Of a DNA stretch of 64,000 nt, positions 20,252-29,654 are shown piece by piece (position 1 is the first letter of the stretch; every line of letters begins with the position of its first letter). The notes beneath the pieces were generated by a model, which ran no database searches, was not told where the DNA came from, and was given only the letters and a program-made list of their open reading frames with translations. The stretch is from an uncultured Paracoccaceae bacterium. Its GTDB lineage: Bacteria; Pseudomonadota; Alphaproteobacteria; Rhodobacterales; Rhodobacteraceae. The stretch spans positions 1 to 64,000 of the forward strand of contig CANMTR010000008.1 in NCBI GenBank assembly GCA_947500825.1, written 5' to 3'. Position numbers and translations under genes: made by a program.

Positions 20252-20839
20252 ATGCGGGTGGTGACGGGCGTTCTGGGGCTTCTCGGGGCGCTGAACGGGG
20301 CGGTCCTGCGGATGGGGCTGTGGCTGGCGCTGATCGCGCTCGGGGCCATGGTCGCGGTGGTGATCGTGCAGGTCTGGTGCCGCTACGTGCTGGGCGACGC
20401 GCTGCCCTGGCCGGACGAGGCGGCGCGGTTCCTGATGCTGTGGATGACGGGGCTGGCCGCGCCCTGGGGGCTGCGCCACCACGGCTTCGTGGCCATCGAG
20501 ACGCTGCCCTCGAAACTGGGGCCGCGCGCGGCGTCGGCCTTGCGCCTGGTGCTGCTGTCGGTGGCGCTGATGGTCCTGTCCATGGCGCTGGTGCTGGGCT
20601 GGGACCACGTGCAGTCCGGCCGGCTCTTCGCGTCGTCGTCCCTGCGCGTGCCGCTCGGGGCGGTGGGGGGCGGGTCGGTGCCGGTCAAGCTCGCCTGGAT
20701 GTACCTGTCGCTCCTGGTGGGGGTGGCGCTGATGACGTCCGTCACGGTGGAGCTGACCTTGCGCGAGGTCGCGCGGCTGGCGGGGGCGGGGGACGCGCTG
20801 CCCGACCTGGCGGCGACGGACCTGCCGGGGGCCGAGTGA
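20252..20839 (+). CDS. dctQ: TRAP transporter small permease (DctQ type)
   Basis: A 195-residue membrane protein with four predicted helices and the DctQ-type region CRYVLGDALPWPDEAARFLMLWMT after helix 2. With the large subunit it forms the membrane part of a sodium-driven TRAP importer. GAGAGGGA precedes the ATG. Its stop overlaps the DctM start by one base (TGATG at 20837-20841). The 215-base gap upstream shows no clear motif. Position 20252 is the first gene of the operon. Confidence 0.88.
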   Translation: MRVVTGVLGLLGALNGAVLRMGLWLALIALGAMVAVVIVQVWCRYVLGDALPWPDEAARFLMLWMTGLAAPWGLRHHGFVAIETLPSKLGPRAASALRLVLLSVALMVLSMALVLGWDHVQSGRLFASSSLRVPLGAVGGGSVPVKLAWMYLSLLVGVALMTSVTVELTLREVARLAGAGDALPDLAATDLPGAE

Positions 20840-22311
20840 TGCTGGTGTGGTTCCTGCCGCTGTTCCTGGCGCTGCTCCTGCTGGGTCTGCCGGTGTTCTT
20901 CGCGCTGCTGTTCGCGCCGGGGGCGCTGTTGTGGCTCGCGGGGCAGGAGCGCGACCTCGCGCTCCTCTACCGCAACCTCTACAACGGGATGGACAGCTTT
21001 CCGCTGACCGCGCTGCCGTTCTTCCTGCTGGCGGGGGAGGTTATGAACCGCGGCGGCATCACCCAGCGGCTGGTGGCCTTCGCGCAGGCGTTCATGGGCC
21101 ATTTCCGGGGCGGGCTCGCGCATGTGAACGTGGCCGCCTCGATGCTCTTCGCGGGGCTGTCGGGCTCGGCGGTGGCCGATACCTCGGCGCTGGGATCGAC
21201 CCTGATCCCGGCCATGGAGCGGCAGGGATACACCCGCCGCTTCGCCGCCGCGATCACCGCCGCCTCGTCGGTGATCGGCCCCGTGATCCCGCCCTCGGGG
21301 ATCATGATCATCTATGCCTATGTCATGGGCGAGTCGGTGGCGGCCCTGTTCCTGGCCGGCATCGTGCCGGGCGTGCTGGTGGGGCTGGGGCTGATGGCGG
21401 CGATCCGGCTTCTGGCGGACCGCTACGACCTGCCGCGCGCCGAGCGGATCGTGGAGCGCGGCGCGGGCATCGGCGCGGTGGAATACTGGACGAGCCTGGT
21501 CCTGCTGCGCCTCGACGTGGCCGGGCTGATCTGGCTGGCGCTGCGCGGGGTGGTGCCCGGCGCGGTGGGCGGCGCGGTGCTCTTCGCCCTGTGCCTCGTG
21601 CCCGCACATGTCCTGCTGCTGGGCTGCCGCCGGTGGGCGGGGGCGGATTTCCGGATCGTGTGCAAGAAGGCCGTGGCGCCGATGCAGACGCCGATCATCA
21701 TCCTGGGCGGCATCCTGCTGGGCGTGTTCACCCCCACCGAGGCGGCGGCGGTGGCTGTCGTCTATGCGGTGGCGATCTCGGTGGGGGTGCTGGGCACGAT
21801 GGGCCCCGCGGACCTCGCCCGCGCGCTGCGCCGCTCGGCCGTGGCCTCGGCCACGGTGCTGCTCCTGGTGGGGGCGGCGGTGGCGTTCAAGACGGTGGTG
21901 AGCCTGGCGCGGGCGCCCGAGATGCTGGCCGCCGCGGTCCTGTCGCTGTCGGACGATCCGCTGACGCTCCTGCTGCTGATCAACCTGTTGCTGTTCGCGG
22001 TGGGCATGTTCCTGGACGCGGGCCCGGCGATCATCATCCTCGGGCCGATCCTGGCGCCGGTCTTCACCTCGCTGGGCGTGGACCCGGTGCATTTCGCCAT
22101 CATCATGAGCGTCAACCTGACCGTGGGGCTGGCCACGCCGCCCATGGGGCTGGTGCTGTTCGTGGCCTCGCAGGTGTCGGGAGAGCGGGTGGAGGCGATC
22201 TCCAAGGCGATCCTGCCCTTCCTTGCGGTCGAGGTCGCTGTCATCCTGCTGGTGACCTATGTGCCCGCCCTGTCGCTGACGATCCCGCGGCTGGCCGGGC
22301 TGATCGACTGA
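20839..22311 (+). CDS. dctM: TRAP transporter large permease (DctM type)
   Basis: A 490-residue polytopic permease, longer than the usual 425-440. Typical features: GLPVFFALLF, FPLTALPFFLLAGEVMNRGGI, SGSAVADTSALGS, GPVIPPSGIMIIYAY and NLTVGLATPPMG. The extra length is mainly a hydrophobic insertion near residues 205-265, which may add two membrane helices. It starts at the ATG sharing a base with the DctQ stop. It is the ion-coupled transport subunit that accepts substrate from the periplasmic binding protein encoded next. Confidence 0.9.
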   Translation: MLVWFLPLFLALLLLGLPVFFALLFAPGALLWLAGQERDLALLYRNLYNGMDSFPLTALPFFLLAGEVMNRGGITQRLVAFAQAFMGHFRGGLAHVNVAASMLFAGLSGSAVADTSALGSTLIPAMERQGYTRRFAAAITAASSVIGPVIPPSGIMIIYAYVMGESVAALFLAGIVPGVLVGLGLMAAIRLLADRYDLPRAERIVERGAGIGAVEYWTSLVLLRLDVAGLIWLALRGVVPGAVGGAVLFALCLVPAHVLLLGCRRWAGADFRIVCKKAVAPMQTPIIILGGILLGVFTPTEAAAVAVVYAVAISVGVLGTMGPADLARALRRSAVASATVLLLVGAAVAFKTVVSLARAPEMLAAAVLSLSDDPLTLLLLINLLLFAVGMFLDAGPAIIILGPILAPVFTSLGVDPVHFAIIMSVNLTVGLATPPMGLVLFVASQVSGERVEAISKAILPFLAVEVAVILLVTYVPALSLTIPRLAGLID

Positions 22312-22335
22312 CGGAACAAAACGGGGAGGACCACC

Positions 22336-23394
22336 ATGCCGAGACACGCGATTGCCGGGGCGATGCTGTCGCTCGCCCTGGCGCTAGGCGCCGGGGCGCA
22401 GGCGCAGGACTACACCCTGCGCGCCACCGCCAACGCCAACGAGCAGGACGAGGACTACGACGGGCTCGTGGTGTTCAAGGACTACGTCGAGACGGCGTCG
22501 AACGGGGCCATCGAGGTGGAGCTGTTCATCGGCACGCAGCTTTGCTCGAACGGCACCGAGTGCCTGCAGGGCGTGGCCGACGGCTCCATCGACATCTTCG
22601 TGACCACCAGCGGGGGGGCGGCGGGGATCTTTCCCTACGTGCAGGTCTTCGACCTGCCCTACCTCATGCGCTCGGACCGGGTGGCCGAGGCGGTGCTGAC
22701 CGACGACAGTTTCACCCGGCTCCTGCGGGACAAGGCGCTGGCCGATTCGGGCGGCGCGATCCGGATCATGACGATCGGCAACACGGGGGGCTGGCGCAAC
22801 TTCGCCAACACCGAGCGGCGCGTCGCGGCCCCCGCCGACCTGGAGGGGATGAAGATCCGCACCGTGGTCGCCGACCTGCCCCAGCAGCTCGTGGAGACGC
22901 TCGGCGCCTCGCCCACCCCGATCCCCTGGCCCGAGCTCTTCACCTCGCTCCAGACCGGGGTGGTGGACGGGACCAAGAACGGCGTCACCGACATCATGAA
23001 CATGAAGTTCACCGATGCCGGGCTGACCCACCTGACGCTCGACGGCCACGCCTACATGGCCGCGATTTGGGTGATGAACGAGGGGCGCTTCCAGTCCATG
23101 CCCGACGAGATGAAGCGGGTGGTGATCGACGGGTTCCACGCCCTCCAGCAGGCGACCTTCGCCTCGCCCAAGCGCAAGCAGATCGCGGCCTACGAGGCGT
23201 TCGAGGCCGCGGGCGGCGAGATCTATTCCCCCTCTTCCGAGGAGATGGAGGCGTTCCGCGGGGCGGTGGAGCCGGTCTATGACTGGTTCGCGCGAGAGGT
23301 CACCGGCGGCGACGAGGTGCTCCAGGCGCTGCGCGACAGCGTCGCGGCCGCCGAGGAGCGCATCGACGCGCGGATGGAAACGGAGATGGAATGA
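22336..23394 (+). CDS. dctP: TRAP transporter substrate-binding protein (DctP family)
   Basis: A 352-residue periplasmic binding protein with a signal peptide (1-23, ending AQAQ) and a GGGGAGGA ribosome-binding site. DctP features: DIFVTTSGG, VFDLPYLMRS, and GMKIRTVVADL with the Arg that normally binds a substrate carboxylate, followed by ALPQQL-like and PWPELFTSLQTGVVDG. A cysteine pair (CSNGTEC) near residue 70 is unusual. The ligand is unknown, likely a carboxylate. It closes the Q-M-P operon. Confidence 0.9.
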   Translation: MPRHAIAGAMLSLALALGAGAQAQDYTLRATANANEQDEDYDGLVVFKDYVETASNGAIEVELFIGTQLCSNGTECLQGVADGSIDIFVTTSGGAAGIFPYVQVFDLPYLMRSDRVAEAVLTDDSFTRLLRDKALADSGGAIRIMTIGNTGGWRNFANTERRVAAPADLEGMKIRTVVADLPQQLVETLGASPTPIPWPELFTSLQTGVVDGTKNGVTDIMNMKFTDAGLTHLTLDGHAYMAAIWVMNEGRFQSMPDEMKRVVIDGFHALQQATFASPKRKQIAAYEAFEAAGGEIYSPSSEEMEAFRGAVEPVYDWFAREVTGGDEVLQALRDSVAAAEERIDARMETEME

Positions 23395-23463
23395 GGCGCC
23401 CGGCCGGGGGAGAGACTTCGGTGAGGAACCTTGGGGCGGGGTGGACGGCGCGGCGCGGGTGAA

Positions 23464-23491
23464 CTGCGGAGAAATTGCGCTAAAACCGCAG
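23464..23491. repeat. Inverted repeat upstream of the HlyD-like gene
   Basis: CTGCGG (23464-23469) and CCGCAG (23486-23491) with a 16-base AT-rich loop, followed by TTAACA. It could end the TRAP operon or be an operator for the exopolysaccharide genes; there is no U-run. Confidence 0.25.
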
Positions 23492-23559
23492 CTTAACAGG
23501 CGGGCAACGTCTTGGGGCCAGGGTCGCGTCGAGCGATTCACCCCCGGAGATGCCACGCC

Positions 23560-24804
23560 ATGAACAGTCGAACGATCCGCGTCTCCGCCGCCGCTTTGCT
23601 GGTGGGGGCGGCCGCCGCGACGCTCTGGCCGCATATGACGAGCTACGTCTCCACCTCGGCGATGGTCAACGCGCCGGTGCTGCGGATCAAGGCCCCGTTC
23701 AACGGGACGGTGACGCGGGTCTCGACCGGGCGGACCGGCGAGCCGGTGTCGCGCGGCGACGCCCTCCTGTCGCTGGAGCGGGCGCGGGCCATGACCGGGG
23801 AGGTCGCCGGCATCGACGCCGAGGCGCGGGTGGTGACGGTCGAGATCGCGTCGCTCGACGAGCGGATGGCGGCGGTGGAGGGCGTGGCCCGCGACCTGTC
23901 GGAGCGCATCGACGCCCACCGCGCCGAGGCGGAGAGCTGGATCGCGGCCAAGCGCCGGGTGGTCGCGGCCGGCATCGACAAGGCCGCCGCGTCGCTCGAC
24001 CTCGCCCTGCGCGAGCTCGACCGCCATGAGCGACTGGCCGCGCGGGGCGCGGTGCCCGACAGGGAGCTGGAGGCGGTGCGCGCCGAGGTGGCCGTGGCCC
24101 GCGCCGAGCGCGACCGCCTGCGGGGCGAGGCGAGCGCCCTCGGCGTGGAGGGGGCGGCCATCGCCCGGGGCATCATGCTCGAGTCGGGCGCCGAGGGGGC
24201 GGGATACGCGCGCCAGCGGCTCGACGAGGTGACCCTGCTCCTGGCCGAGCTGCGCGCGCGCCACGCGGTCCTGGAGGCGCGCCGCGACACGCTGGCGGTC
24301 ACCCGCGAGGAGACGACGCGGCGGCTCGACCGGCAGGGGGCGTTCGACCCGGTCTCGGCCGTGGAGGGCGCGGTCTGGCGCGCGGGGCCCGAGGTGGGCG
24401 CCGAGGCGGCGGTGGGCGACGTGCTGATGGAGGTGGTCGACTGCGAGCGCCGGTTCCTCGAAGTGTCGCTGCCCGAGCGGCATTTCGAGCGGGTGCGCCC
24501 CGGCGACACGGCGATCGTGCAGCTCAAGGGTGCGGCGGGGACGCTGACGGCGACCGTCTCGGCGGTGGGCGGCTCCTCGGCGCGGCTGGCCGACGAGAGC
24601 TTCGCCTCGGCCCGTCCCGACACCCAAGTGGGCTCGGCGCAGGTGCTCCTGAGCCTGCCGCCCGCGCGGGGGCCCGGGGCGGACGGCTTCGGGTTCTGCG
24701 ACGTGGGCCGCACCGCGCAGGTGCGCTTTCCCCGCGCGCCCATGGGGGGGCTGGACGAGCCGATCGCGTCGCTGTGGAGCGGCGCCCGCGACCGGGTGAT
24801 GTGA
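23560..24804 (+). CDS. HlyD/membrane-fusion-type protein coupled to a beta-glucan synthase
   Basis: A 414-residue protein: one N-terminal membrane anchor (about 8-24), a biotinyl-lipoyl-like half (APVLRIKAPFNGTVTRV), a long coiled-coil (about 85-250), and the second half-lipoyl and barrel region with SLPERHFERVRPGDTAIV. The layout matches periplasmic adaptors of the HlyD type. It is directly upstream (4 bases) of a processive glucan synthase and takes the place normally held by BcsB. The BgsB protein of Sinorhizobium mixed-linkage glucan synthesis is a similar case. Function as an export or synthase partner is inference. Confidence 0.8.
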   Translation: MNSRTIRVSAAALLVGAAAATLWPHMTSYVSTSAMVNAPVLRIKAPFNGTVTRVSTGRTGEPVSRGDALLSLERARAMTGEVAGIDAEARVVTVEIASLDERMAAVEGVARDLSERIDAHRAEAESWIAAKRRVVAAGIDKAAASLDLALRELDRHERLAARGAVPDRELEAVRAEVAVARAERDRLRGEASALGVEGAAIARGIMLESGAEGAGYARQRLDEVTLLLAELRARHAVLEARRDTLAVTREETTRRLDRQGAFDPVSAVEGAVWRAGPEVGAEAAVGDVLMEVVDCERRFLEVSLPERHFERVRPGDTAIVQLKGAAGTLTATVSAVGGSSARLADESFASARPDTQVGSAQVLLSLPPARGPGADGFGFCDVGRTAQVRFPRAPMGGLDEPIASLWSGARDRVM

Positions 24805-24808
24805 TCCG

Positions 24809-26920
24809 ATGCAGATGGATGCCGCTACCGCCCTCCTGCCGCTGATCGCGATGGCGGCGGCGATCGTCGCCTTTCCCCGACGCTGGCTCGTCCGCGACGA
24901 CGTGCGCGCCGCGGTGGTGGCCGCCCTGGCCTTCGTGGTGCTGCGCTACCTTTGGTGGCGTCTCACGGTCACCGTCTGGCCCGCGGAGGGGTGGAGCGTG
25001 CAGAGCGCCTTCGTCTGGGGGCTGTTCGCGGTGGAGATGGTGGCGTGGTTCGACGGCGCGCTTCTCTTCGCCGCGCTCCTGCGCCGGACCGACCGCTCGC
25101 CCGAGGCCGACGCCCACGAGGCGCGGCTGCGCGGCATGGACCCCGCCGACCTGCCGGCGGTGGACGTGATGATCGCGACCTACGACGAGCCCCTCGACGT
25201 GCTCGAGCGCAGCGTGGCGGGCGCGCTGGCCATCGACTGGCCCGCGGACCGGCTGCGCGTCCACGTCCTCGACGACGGGCGGCGGGACTGGCTGCGCGAC
25301 TTCGCGGCGCAGAAGGGCGTGACCTATCTCACGCGGGCCGACAACGCCCACGCCAAGGCGGGCAACATCAACGCCGCCATCGCGCGCACCGACGCGCCGT
25401 TCTTCCTGGTGCTCGACGCCGACTTCGTCCCCCAGCGGCGCATCCTCTATCGCGCTCTGGGGTTCTTCGCCGACGAGGGGGTGGGGATCGTCCAGATTCC
25501 GCACAACTTCTTCAACAACGATCCGATGCAGGCCAACCTGGCCATGCACCGGACCCTGCCCGACGACCAGCGGCTGTTCTTCGACGCGATCATGCCCGGC
25601 CGCGACGGGTGGGATTGCGCCTTCTGCTGCGGGTCGAACGCGATCACCCGGCGCGCGGCCATCGAGGCCGTGGGCGGCGGCCTGCCCACCGGGTCGATCA
25701 CCGAGGACATGCTGCTGACGCTGGCGATGCTGCGCAAGGGCTTCGTCACCCGCTACCTCAACGAGCGCCTGGCCATCGGGCTGGCGCCCGAATCGCTGGC
25801 CGCGTTCTTCGTGCAGCGGGCGCGGTGGGCGCGGGGCGCGATGCAGATCCTGTTCCTGCGCGACGGGCCGCTGGGCCCGGGCCTGCGCCTGCCGCAGCGG
25901 CTGCTGTTCCTGCCCACCCACTGGCTGTCGCAATCCCTGAGCCAGACGGCGGCGATGTCGGTGCCCGCGATCTATCTCTGGACGGGGCTCTTGCCGCTTC
26001 TCAACGCCGACGGCTGGCAGGTAGCCCATTACCAGATCCCCGCGATCCTGGGCACGGTGGCGTGCATGCGGCTGTTCGCGCCGGGGGAATACTTTCCCCT
26101 CGCGTCCACCGCCCACGGGGTGTTGCAGGCCTTCCGCCTGCTGCCGGTGATCCTGGCGACGCTGGTCAGGCCCCACGGACACGCCTTCAGGGTGACGCCG
26201 AAGGGGCGGTCCGTCTCGGGGGGCGCGGTGGTGGACAGGCCGACGCTGGCGATCACCATCGGGCTGATGGTGGCGACCGCCCTGGGCCTGCTGGTGAACG
26301 CCAACTACAACGTGCAGATCGTGGGCAACGGCAACCTGGTGCCGGTGGTGGCGTTCTGGGCGGTGGTCAACATGCTGGTCCTGCTGGTGGTGGCGACCAT
26401 CGCGGTGACGCCGCCGCGGCTGCGGACCGAGGAGCGCTTCGCCGTGGAGGAGCTGGGACGGCTGCGTATCGCGCCGTCGTCGGGCGGCGCGGCGTGGCTG
26501 GCCGAGATCCGAGACCTGTCGCTGTCGGGGGCGCGCCTCCTGCTCGATGCCGCCGATTCCGCCGATGCGGACGTGCCCGGGCCCGGCGACTGGATCGCCC
26601 TGGAGGTCGCGGGCGTGGGCGCGGTGCCCGCGCTGGTGCGGCGCAGCTGGCCCTCGGCCGAGGTGCCGGGGACCGAGCTGGGCGTGGAGTTCGACCTGCC
26701 GGTCTCGGCGCGGCGCGACGCCCTGATCGCCAAGCTGTTCACCGAAGGGCGCGACAACTCCACCCATGTGCGGAACGTGTGGTGGGTGAGCTGGCAGATG
26801 ATGACGCGGATCGTCCAGGCCGACCGGGGGGTCGCGGTCGCGGCCGCCCCGCGCAGCCCCGCCCCCGACTGGCTGGCGGCGGAGATGGCCGACGAGGCGC
26901 AGATCCCCCGCGCGGGGTGA
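24809..26920 (+). CDS. Cellulose synthase-like glycosyltransferase 2 with PilZ domain (BcsA/BgsA-like)
   Basis: A 703-residue membrane synthase. Catalytic motifs are intact: DDG (155-157), DAD (203-205), CCGS (273-276), TED (298-300), QRARW (336-340) and the gating-loop FRVTPKG (460-466). Membrane helices flank the GT2 domain. The C-terminal PilZ domain has RTEER (RxxxR, 539-543) and DLSLSG (DxSxxG, 569-574), the c-di-GMP-binding signature, so activation by c-di-GMP is likely. The product may be cellulose or mixed-linkage beta-glucan. No bcsB, bcsZ or bcsC is present here. ATG at 24809 or 24815. Confidence 0.87.
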   Translation: MQMDAATALLPLIAMAAAIVAFPRRWLVRDDVRAAVVAALAFVVLRYLWWRLTVTVWPAEGWSVQSAFVWGLFAVEMVAWFDGALLFAALLRRTDRSPEADAHEARLRGMDPADLPAVDVMIATYDEPLDVLERSVAGALAIDWPADRLRVHVLDDGRRDWLRDFAAQKGVTYLTRADNAHAKAGNINAAIARTDAPFFLVLDADFVPQRRILYRALGFFADEGVGIVQIPHNFFNNDPMQANLAMHRTLPDDQRLFFDAIMPGRDGWDCAFCCGSNAITRRAAIEAVGGGLPTGSITEDMLLTLAMLRKGFVTRYLNERLAIGLAPESLAAFFVQRARWARGAMQILFLRDGPLGPGLRLPQRLLFLPTHWLSQSLSQTAAMSVPAIYLWTGLLPLLNADGWQVAHYQIPAILGTVACMRLFAPGEYFPLASTAHGVLQAFRLLPVILATLVRPHGHAFRVTPKGRSVSGGAVVDRPTLAITIGLMVATALGLLVNANYNVQIVGNGNLVPVVAFWAVVNMLVLLVVATIAVTPPRLRTEERFAVEELGRLRIAPSSGGAAWLAEIRDLSLSGARLLLDAADSADADVPGPGDWIALEVAGVGAVPALVRRSWPSAEVPGTELGVEFDLPVSARRDALIAKLFTEGRDNSTHVRNVWWVSWQMMTRIVQADRGVAVAAAPRSPAPDWLAAEMADEAQIPRAG

Positions 26921-26984
26921 GGCCCGCTTGCCCTAGCCGCGTCCCTGCTGTCAGGAAAGGGCGCGGCCGTCGAAGCCCGGGGGA

Positions 26985-27003
26985 GATCTTTCGCGGAAAG
27001 ATC
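26985..27003. promoter_or_regulatory. Perfect 19-base palindrome upstream of the sugar isomerase
   Basis: GATCTTTC-GCG-GAAAGATC, flanked by GGGA and CCCG, sits between the synthase stop (26920) and the isomerase start (27036). It could be an operator or a terminator; no U-run follows on either strand. Confidence 0.45.
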
Positions 27004-27035
27004 CCGGCCCGCGCGGGGCGGGAGAGGAGGGTGGG

Positions 27036-28277
27036 ATGACGCGAGGCTTCACGAGACCGGGGGACCCGGAGGCGCCCGGACACTGGATCGACGATCCCGG
27101 CCACCGGGCCTGGCTGGCGGCGGATGCGCGCGCCCAGCTCGCCGCCTTCCGCGCGAGCGTGGCCCCGGGGGGGCGCATCGCGGCGCTCGACCGGGAGGGG
27201 CGCCCGATTCCCGGCGCGCCGCAGGAACTGCACGCCACCGCGCGGCTCGTCCATTCCTACGCTCTGGGGCAGCTCGCGGGCTTCGGCGGGGGCGACGTGG
27301 TCGCGGCGGGGCTGGCGGCCCTCGCGCGGCACCGCGACGACCTCCACGGGGGCTGGGTGTGGTCGGTCGGCGAGGCGGGCGTGGAGCGCGGCGTGAAGCT
27401 CGCCTATGGCCACGTCTTCGTCCTGCTGGCGGCGGCGACGGCGCACATGGCCGGCCACGGGCGGGCGCGCGCGCTTCTCGACGCGGCGGCTGAGGTGATC
27501 GACGCGCGGTTCTGGGACGAGGAGGCGGGCCTTCTGCGTGACGAGTACGCGCGCGACTGGCGGCCCTTCTCGGAGTACCGGGGGATGAACGCCAACATGC
27601 ACGGCGTCGAGGCGATGCTCGCGGCCTTCGAGGCGACGGGGGAGGGCGTCTGGCTGGAGCGGTCGGGGCGGATCCTGGACTTCTTCGCCCACCGCGTCGC
27701 GCCCGCGCACGACTGGCGCCTGCCGGAGCACTACCGCGCCGACTGGAGCGTCGACCCCGGCTACGCGGGCGATCCGATGTTCCGCCCCGCGGGCACCACG
27801 CCGGGCCATTCGCTGGAACTGGGCCGGCTCCTGCTCCAGCACTGGGACCTGTCGGGCCGGCCGGGCGAGGCCGCGCCCGCGGCGGCGCGGGCGCTGGTGG
27901 AGCGGGCCTTCGCGGATGCGTGGCGCGACGACGGCGGCCTCGTCTATACCCTGTCCCACGGCGGGGCGGTGGACGTGGCCAACCGCTACTGGTGGCCGGT
28001 GACGGAAGGGATCGGGGTGACGGCCGCGCTGATCGAGCTGGAGCGCCGGGCGGAGGACGAGGCGTGGTACCGGCGGCTCTGGACCTTCGCGGCGGAGCGT
28101 TTCGTGGACCCGGCGGGCGGCTGGTTCCCCGAGATAGACGCGGCCGGCGCGCCGGTGGAGCGGCAGTTCGCGGGCAAGCCCGACATCTATCACGCGTTGC
28201 AGGCTGACCTGCTGCCGCTGGCGCCGGGCCTGTCGGGGGCGGGCCGCGCGCTGGCCGGGGCGCCGCCGGGGCCGTGA
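27036..28277 (+). CDS. AGE-family epimerase/isomerase (mannose isomerase-like)
   Basis: A 413-residue N-acylglucosamine-2-epimerase-family protein, an (alpha/alpha)6 barrel. Recognisable elements: LHATARLVHSYALG, YGHVFVLLAAA, RGMNANMHGVEAMLAAFEATG, TPGHSLELGRLLLQHW, YWWPVTEGIGVTAALI and KPDIYHALQADL, covering the active-site His residues. Members interconvert mannose/fructose, sulfoquinovose or N-acyl sugars; the sugar cannot be told from sequence. GAGAGGAGGGTGGG precedes the ATG. Position after a glucan synthase suggests sugar supply or catabolism, but it may be independent. Confidence 0.85.
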   Translation: MTRGFTRPGDPEAPGHWIDDPGHRAWLAADARAQLAAFRASVAPGGRIAALDREGRPIPGAPQELHATARLVHSYALGQLAGFGGGDVVAAGLAALARHRDDLHGGWVWSVGEAGVERGVKLAYGHVFVLLAAATAHMAGHGRARALLDAAAEVIDARFWDEEAGLLRDEYARDWRPFSEYRGMNANMHGVEAMLAAFEATGEGVWLERSGRILDFFAHRVAPAHDWRLPEHYRADWSVDPGYAGDPMFRPAGTTPGHSLELGRLLLQHWDLSGRPGEAAPAAARALVERAFADAWRDDGGLVYTLSHGGAVDVANRYWWPVTEGIGVTAALIELERRAEDEAWYRRLWTFAAERFVDPAGGWFPEIDAAGAPVERQFAGKPDIYHALQADLLPLAPGLSGAGRALAGAPPGP

Positions 28278-28349
28278 GCCGAGCCGCTTGACGCGCGGGC
28301 CCCTTTGCGGGCATCGCCAACGGGACGATCCCCCGCGCGAGGCCGCCCC

Positions 28350-29654
28350 ATGGTCCAGCTCTTCGGCTCCGTCTGGGCGCTGCTCCTGGGCATCTTCCTG
28401 ATCATGATCGGGAACGGCATGCAGTCCACCCTGATGGGGGTGCGGGGCGACATCGAGGGGTTCACCACCTTCGAGCTGTCGCTGGTGACCTCGGGCTATT
28501 TCCTGGGATTCCTGCTGGGCTCGAGGGTGACGCCGGAGCTGATCCGCAAGGTCAGCCACGTGCGGGTCTTCGCGGCCCTGGGGTCGCTCATGTCGGCGGG
28601 GCTGATCGCGTTCCCGCTGCTGACCGACCCCTGGGTGTGGACGGTCCTGCGGCTGGTCCTGGGGTTCTGCCTGTCGGGGATCTACGTCACCTCCGAGAGC
28701 TGGCTCAACGACCGGGCCACAAACGCCACCCGCGGCACGCTCCTGTCGGCCTACATGGTGTCGCAGATGCTGGGCGTGGTGGCGGCGCAGGGCATCCTGG
28801 CGCTGGGGGACGCGAGCGGGTTCGGGCTGTTCATCCTGGCCTCGATCCTGGTGTCTCTCGCCTTCACGCCGGTGCTGCTGTCGGCCGTGCCTCTGCCCGC
28901 GTCGGAGGCGATCAAGCCCATGAGCCTGGGCGAGCTCTATGCCCGCTCGCCGCTGGCGACGGTGGGCACGCTGATCCTGGGCGGCGTCTTCGCCGCCCAG
29001 ATGGGCATGGCCTCGGTCTACGGCGCCAAGGTGGGGCTGGGCGTGGGCGAGATATCGGCCTTCGTCGCGGCGCTGTTCATCGGGTCGGTGCTGTTCCAGT
29101 TCCCGGTCGGGTGGATGTCGGACCTGATCGACCGGCGCGTGCTGATCCTGAGCCTGGCGGTGACGGGGGCGGTGGCCTCGGCGCTGGCCTTCGGCTTCGC
29201 GGGCAACCTCGCCGCGCTCCTGGTGGCGGCGGTGGTGATCGGGGGGATGGCGAGCCCGCTCTACTCGCTCTTCATCGCCTATACCAACGACTACCTCGAC
29301 CACGAGGACATGCCCGCGGCGGCGAGCGGCATGGTCTTCGTCTATGGGCTGGGCGCGATCCTGGGGCCGCTGGTGACGGGACAGGCCATGGACATGGCGG
29401 GGCCGCAGGCGTTCTGGGCGGTGCTGGCCGCCCTGTTCGCGGCCATCGCCGGCTTCACCGCGTGGCGGATGACGCGCCGGCCCGCGCCGGAGGGGGACGA
29501 TTCGGCCTATCTCAACGTGCATCCCAACTCCTCCACGGTGGCGGTGGGGGCGGCCTACGAATGGTATGCCGAGGCCGGGTCTGACGAGGGTACCGAGGAG
29601 GGCCCCGAGGAGGACGGGGAGGCGCCTGGCGGCGATCCGGGCCGGGGCGCCTAG
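28350..29654 (+). CDS. MFS transporter
   Basis: A 434-residue major-facilitator protein with 12 predicted helices. After helix 2 there is FLLGSRVTPELIRKVSHVRVF, the loop 2-3 region; ESWLNDRA in helix 4-5 is typical of a bacterial MFS subgroup (YfkF/YcaD-like). The C-terminal tail (about 390-434) is highly acidic. The substrate is unknown. No strong ribosome-binding site is visible before the ATG at 28350. Its TAG stop shares the palindrome CTAG (29651-29654) with the convergent FhuB-like gene. Confidence 0.85.
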   Translation: MVQLFGSVWALLLGIFLIMIGNGMQSTLMGVRGDIEGFTTFELSLVTSGYFLGFLLGSRVTPELIRKVSHVRVFAALGSLMSAGLIAFPLLTDPWVWTVLRLVLGFCLSGIYVTSESWLNDRATNATRGTLLSAYMVSQMLGVVAAQGILALGDASGFGLFILASILVSLAFTPVLLSAVPLPASEAIKPMSLGELYARSPLATVGTLILGGVFAAQMGMASVYGAKVGLGVGEISAFVAALFIGSVLFQFPVGWMSDLIDRRVLILSLAVTGAVASALAFGFAGNLAALLVAAVVIGGMASPLYSLFIAYTNDYLDHEDMPAAASGMVFVYGLGAILGPLVTGQAMDMAGPQAFWAVLAALFAAIAGFTAWRMTRRPAPEGDDSAYLNVHPNSSTVAVGAAYEWYAEAGSDEGTEEGPEEDGEAPGGDPGRGA

